Origin: an uncultured Bacteroidales bacterium
Lineage (GTDB): Bacteria > Bacteroidota > Bacteroidia > Bacteroidales > Paludibacteraceae
Direction of reading: 5' to 3'
Assembly: GCA_946617165.1 (NCBI GenBank)
Contig: CAMOJP010000014.1
Location: 1 to 36,752, forward strand
DNA length: 36,752 nt
A model generated the notes under the pieces. It was not told the origin of the DNA. It did no database searches and was given only the letters and a program-made list of their open reading frames with translations. Every line of letters begins with the position of its first letter. Position 1 is the first letter of the stretch. Below are positions 33,952 to 36,752 of this stretch, piece by piece. The translations under genes and the position numbers were made by a program.

Positions 33952-36373
33952 GCATACAAGTTTTACAGAACGGATAAGCTACTAACCCCATACTAATCAA
34001 CAGCAGCAATATCACACAAGCCATAGACCACTTGTCTGTCGTAAGTGCACTTGGTTTAAACTCCATTCGGATATTGTGTTCTCCAGCCGGAATAACAGCA
34101 GCACGGAGCATATAGTTAACGCGAGCAAGAGGAACTTCTTTTTCATCTACGTATAGATGCCAATCGTGCGGATAGTAAATCTCTGAAAAAACAGCCACGC
34201 GTGGTTCTGCGAGAGCGGTTGTGTAATCTAATCTGTTCGGCGCATAAGATGTCATCTGTATCGCATCTGAAGGAGTTGCATCACCGGCACCTGTTAATGC
34301 AGTCTCAAATCGTTTGTCCGCTACAGCGTGGTGTCTCAGGTCTAAAGTCCAAAGTGCTTGGCTCTCTTCGTCGGGAGTGTCAACGAAAGTAACATTATCA
34401 ACTAACCATACACTACCAAAAGCTTGTGGATTGAGTTGTACGCCGTTGCGCGTAATGAAATACTTGGTATTGAGCATATTCAACACCTGCATATTATTAC
34501 GGCTGATATGTGCATCTATCAAATCTTGGTAACGACGCAGTTTAGCAGCAGAGTATCCGCCTATTGATTTGAGGCGGTACGATGTGCGCGCATCATTGAA
34601 AGTATTAGCAGCCACATTGATAACCCGGAAATCTAATTCTTTATCGCGCAAAATCTGTTCCTCCCAAGGCTGCATAGCAAAATAGCGGTCGGTGTTCTTT
34701 TTGGTCTCGAAATCCTTGTCTCCAAAAAAACGTCTATTGACAGGAACCATATCTATCAACACTAATACCGCGAAAAAGGCATAGACATAAGAAGCCTTCA
34801 TCTTATCGGTCAATGTATAGATATAAAGTGTACCTGCAGCAAGGACGATAAAGATAAACGACCGCCAAGCGTCTGATTTGAGCATGGCAGCACGTTGGTC
34901 GATAATCATGCTATATATATCATTGCCCACTTGTCCTTTCCATGAAGCATCGTAGGAAGAAGTAAAGTCAAACATCGCTCCTCCAAAGAGTGCCAAAATA
35001 AGACATAGTCCGGCCGTAATTCCCGCAGATATATATATAGGTGTGCGGAATTGTTTTTTGTCTTCTGCGCTAAGCAGACGTTGTAAGCCGAGGAAACCAA
35101 GTAAGGGTATTGTTATCTCTGCTACTACAAGGATTGATTCTACTGCGCGGAACTTATTGTACATCGGGAAATAATCGTAGAAGAACTGTGTCAGCGGCAT
35201 GAAGTTACGTCCCCAAGCCAGCAGTATTGAGAAGATTGTGGCAATCAGCAATCCCCATTTGTAAGGTCCCGGTACTATAATAAGTGCGAGGACAAAAAGG
35301 AAGCAGATGATAGCACCTATATACACCGGTCCCGAAGTGAAAGCTTTCTCTCCCCAATATGTCGGAGCCGATTGGCAGAACTGCTTTGCACTTGCTTTAG
35401 GGACACGCGCTTGCACCAGTTCCTTGTACAGCACAGACTTCTCTCCTACATTATACCCACTTGCTCCGCCCATAAGGTTCGGTATCATTAGATTGAGTGT
35501 TTCTAATTTTCCATACGACCATGCAGTCGCATAGTCAATATCCAAACCTGTTTGCTTTTTTTCTTCCCGGTCTTCTTGTGTCAGCTCCGAATGCCCACCT
35601 CGCATCGTTTCTGCCAGGTATTCATTGTTCATCTTGAACCATGAGAGTTTGGTACCGTAAATAAGCAGCGCGCAGACAATAAGGATGGCCACATTGATAC
35701 CAAGCCATTTGAAATCTTTTTCACGGATGTAGATATAGCACTCCGTCAAGATCATCACACCTAAAAGCATTGCCATATAATACGTCATCTGCGGATGCAC
35801 AGTAAGACTGATAAAACCAAATATAAGTGCAAGCGGAACGCCAAGATAATAATTCTTGCGGAAGATAGCATATACACCTCCAATAAATGGAGCCAAGGCC
35901 CCAATCGCCAAAGCCTTTGTAATATGTCCAGCCGGAATAATCAGCAAGAAATAGGTAGATAAAGTTAGCGCAAAAGCACCTATAATGGATAGCCATGGAT
36001 TAATGCCGAAACATAACAACATGAGGAAGAATCCCAATAAATAGCCGATGAGAATACCTATTACTTGCGCATCTCCCTTAAAGCCAAGGTGTGAGATATT
36101 CTCGAGCGTCATTCGGACATTGTTTGATGCAAGCTTACCTGTTATTTGGTATGTCGGCATGCCGCCGAACATAGAGTTTGTCCACCAGGGGCTATATCCG
36201 TTCGTTTTTTGGAACTCTTGCGCCTCATGAGCAGCGCCTTGCCAGTTGATGACATCGCCCGCGTGCAATACTTTTCCTTGCAAAACAGGCATACAATACA
36301 ACATCGCAAAAGCCACGAAGGCTACAATTGCGACACAATAAGGTATGAGTACTTTCCAATTAATATGTTTCAT
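33935..36373 (-). CDS. YfhO-family polytopic membrane protein
   Basis: An 812-residue protein with about 13 hydrophobic helices, a long loop after the first helix, and a C-terminal soluble domain (about 580-770) closed by a final membrane helix near 785-803. The beginning (MLYCMPVLQGKVLHAGDVINW) and the PWWTNSMFGGMPTYQI stretch near residue 62 are characteristic of the YfhO family, GT-C-like proteins. In Firmicutes YfhO is linked to glycosylation of lipoteichoic acid; in Bacteroidota its job is unclear, with lipid-linked sugar transfer in the periplasm a reasonable guess. It overlaps the MerR gene by ATGA, so the two are translationally coupled. Confidence 0.85.
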   Translation of the reverse strand: MKHINWKVLIPYCVAIVAFVAFAMLYCMPVLQGKVLHAGDVINWQGAAHEAQEFQKTNGYSPWWTNSMFGGMPTYQITGKLASNNVRMTLENISHLGFKGDAQVIGILIGYLLGFFLMLLCFGINPWLSIIGAFALTLSTYFLLIIPAGHITKALAIGALAPFIGGVYAIFRKNYYLGVPLALIFGFISLTVHPQMTYYMAMLLGVMILTECYIYIREKDFKWLGINVAILIVCALLIYGTKLSWFKMNNEYLAETMRGGHSELTQEDREEKKQTGLDIDYATAWSYGKLETLNLMIPNLMGGASGYNVGEKSVLYKELVQARVPKASAKQFCQSAPTYWGEKAFTSGPVYIGAIICFLFVLALIIVPGPYKWGLLIATIFSILLAWGRNFMPLTQFFYDYFPMYNKFRAVESILVVAEITIPLLGFLGLQRLLSAEDKKQFRTPIYISAGITAGLCLILALFGGAMFDFTSSYDASWKGQVGNDIYSMIIDQRAAMLKSDAWRSFIFIVLAAGTLYIYTLTDKMKASYVYAFFAVLVLIDMVPVNRRFFGDKDFETKKNTDRYFAMQPWEEQILRDKELDFRVINVAANTFNDARTSYRLKSIGGYSAAKLRRYQDLIDAHISRNNMQVLNMLNTKYFITRNGVQLNPQAFGSVWLVDNVTFVDTPDEESQALWTLDLRHHAVADKRFETALTGAGDATPSDAIQMTSYAPNRLDYTTALAEPRVAVFSEIYYPHDWHLYVDEKEVPLARVNYMLRAAVIPAGEHNIRMEFKPSALTTDKWSMACVILLLLISMGLVAYPFCKTCMHARKA

Positions 36374-36693
36374 ATAAGATTTTTAATTTCGACGAGTTCA
36401 TTTCTTACACGCTCCAAGATATCAGTTGCCCGTTGTCGGATATCTGATTTTCTGGAACCGGACTTCAGTTCGGTTTGAATAGCCTCAATACGTGTTATCT
36501 TAAGTTCATCGCGTATATACTTTATTTGCTTGATCAACTCAATATCCTGCATGGTATAATACCGATTTCCATGTCCATCCTTACGTGGGCTGAGCTGCTT
36601 AAACTGTGTTTCCCAATAACGCAAAGTAGAAACAGGTAGATTGGTCATCTCCTTCACTTCCTGAATAGAGTAATATATTTTTTCCATATCCAT
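36370..36693 (-). CDS. MerR-family transcriptional regulator
   Basis: A 107-residue DNA-binding protein. The winged helix-turn-helix is at about 6-73 (YYSIQEVKEMTNLPVSTLRYW, then GNRYYTMQDIELIKQIKYI), followed by a dimerising helix. There is no C-terminal ligand-binding domain and no metal-binding cysteine, so it is a minimal MerR of unknown signal. It is first in a transcript with the YfhO-like and acyltransferase genes and could control them. A second Met two codons downstream (MEKIYYS) is an equally good start. The promoter is not clear in the 59 bp available upstream. Confidence 0.88.
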   Translation of the reverse strand: MDMEKIYYSIQEVKEMTNLPVSTLRYWETQFKQLSPRKDGHGNRYYTMQDIELIKQIKYIRDELKITRIEAIQTELKSGSRKSDIRQRATDILERVRNELVEIKNLI

Positions 36694-36697
36694 GTTA

Positions 36698-36728
36698 TTG
36701 TCTCAGTCTTATCTTAGCCTTGTCTCAG
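36698..36728. repeat. 9-bp direct repeat just upstream of the MerR gene
   Basis: TTGTCTCAG occurs at 36698-36706 and again at 36720-36728, 22 bp apart (about two helical turns), within 35 bp of the regulator's start. It could be a regulator-binding site. MerR operators are usually inverted repeats, so autoregulation is only a possibility, and short repeats arise by chance. Confidence 0.35.
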
Positions 36729-36752
36729 GCAAATATCTAACGTATATCGAAC

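Overview
The window looks like chromosomal DNA of a Bacteroidota species, most likely order Bacteroidales. The evidence is a full-length SprA/Sov translocon of the type IX secretion system, an OmpA-LysM protein, a YfhO-type membrane protein, a LicD/GT11 surface-glycan cluster, and eight promoters of the Bacteroidota form TTTG-N19-20-TAnnTTTG. Genus cannot be fixed from the sequence alone.

Layout. (1) 1-1674, minus strand: the first bases of a tRNA cut by the left edge, then an OmpA/LysM outer-membrane protein. (2) 1877-7300, plus strand: a tight run of pta, ackA, a GH13 glycosidase, a UbiA-family prenyltransferase and a Maf nucleotide pyrophosphatase. (3) 15977 down to 7297, minus strand: ruvA, sprA, then a small NadR-like P-loop kinase. 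(4) 16194-17051, plus: a DUF1295 membrane enzyme. It converges on an unrecognised zinc-ribbon membrane protein (17432-18997, minus), with 380 bp of two unusual tandem-repeat arrays between them. (5) 19126-20202, plus: thiL. (6) 24141 down to 20216, minus: a GT4 glycosyltransferase, then heptose kinase, GmhA, and a fused heptose-1-P nucleotidyltransferase/heptose-bisphosphate phosphatase, together a pathway to GDP-D-glycero-D-manno-heptose. (7) 24287-32981, plus: kdsC leading into an A+T-richer surface-glycan operon of nine genes with 0-14 bp gaps or tiny overlaps: FeS/FrhB protein, HisC-fold PLP enzyme, polysaccharide pyruvyl transferase, cytidylyltransferase fused to a degenerate Gfo/Idh domain, LicD, GT2, GT11, GT2. 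(8) 36693 down to 32935, minus: MerR regulator, YfhO-like protein, acyltransferase.

How the genes fit together. Regions 6-8 are envelope-glycan genes: heptose activation, Kdo phosphate removal, sugar transfer, pyruvyl- and phospho-type decorations, and an O-acyltransferase. The most interesting group is 25999-30237. There a PLP enzyme, a cytidylyltransferase fusion and a LicD phosphotransferase could make and attach a CDP-activated amino-alcohol or polyol phosphate. In Bacteroidota with type IX secretion some cargo is anchored to surface lipopolysaccharide, so a link to sprA is plausible. It is not shown by the sequence.

The four divergent intergenic regions (near 1.8, 16.1, 19.05 and 24.2 kb) each carry two back-to-back promoters. 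These promoters settle several start codons, because longer upstream in-frame starts fall within or upstream of the promoter boxes. The only gene-free stretch above 300 bp is 17052-17431.
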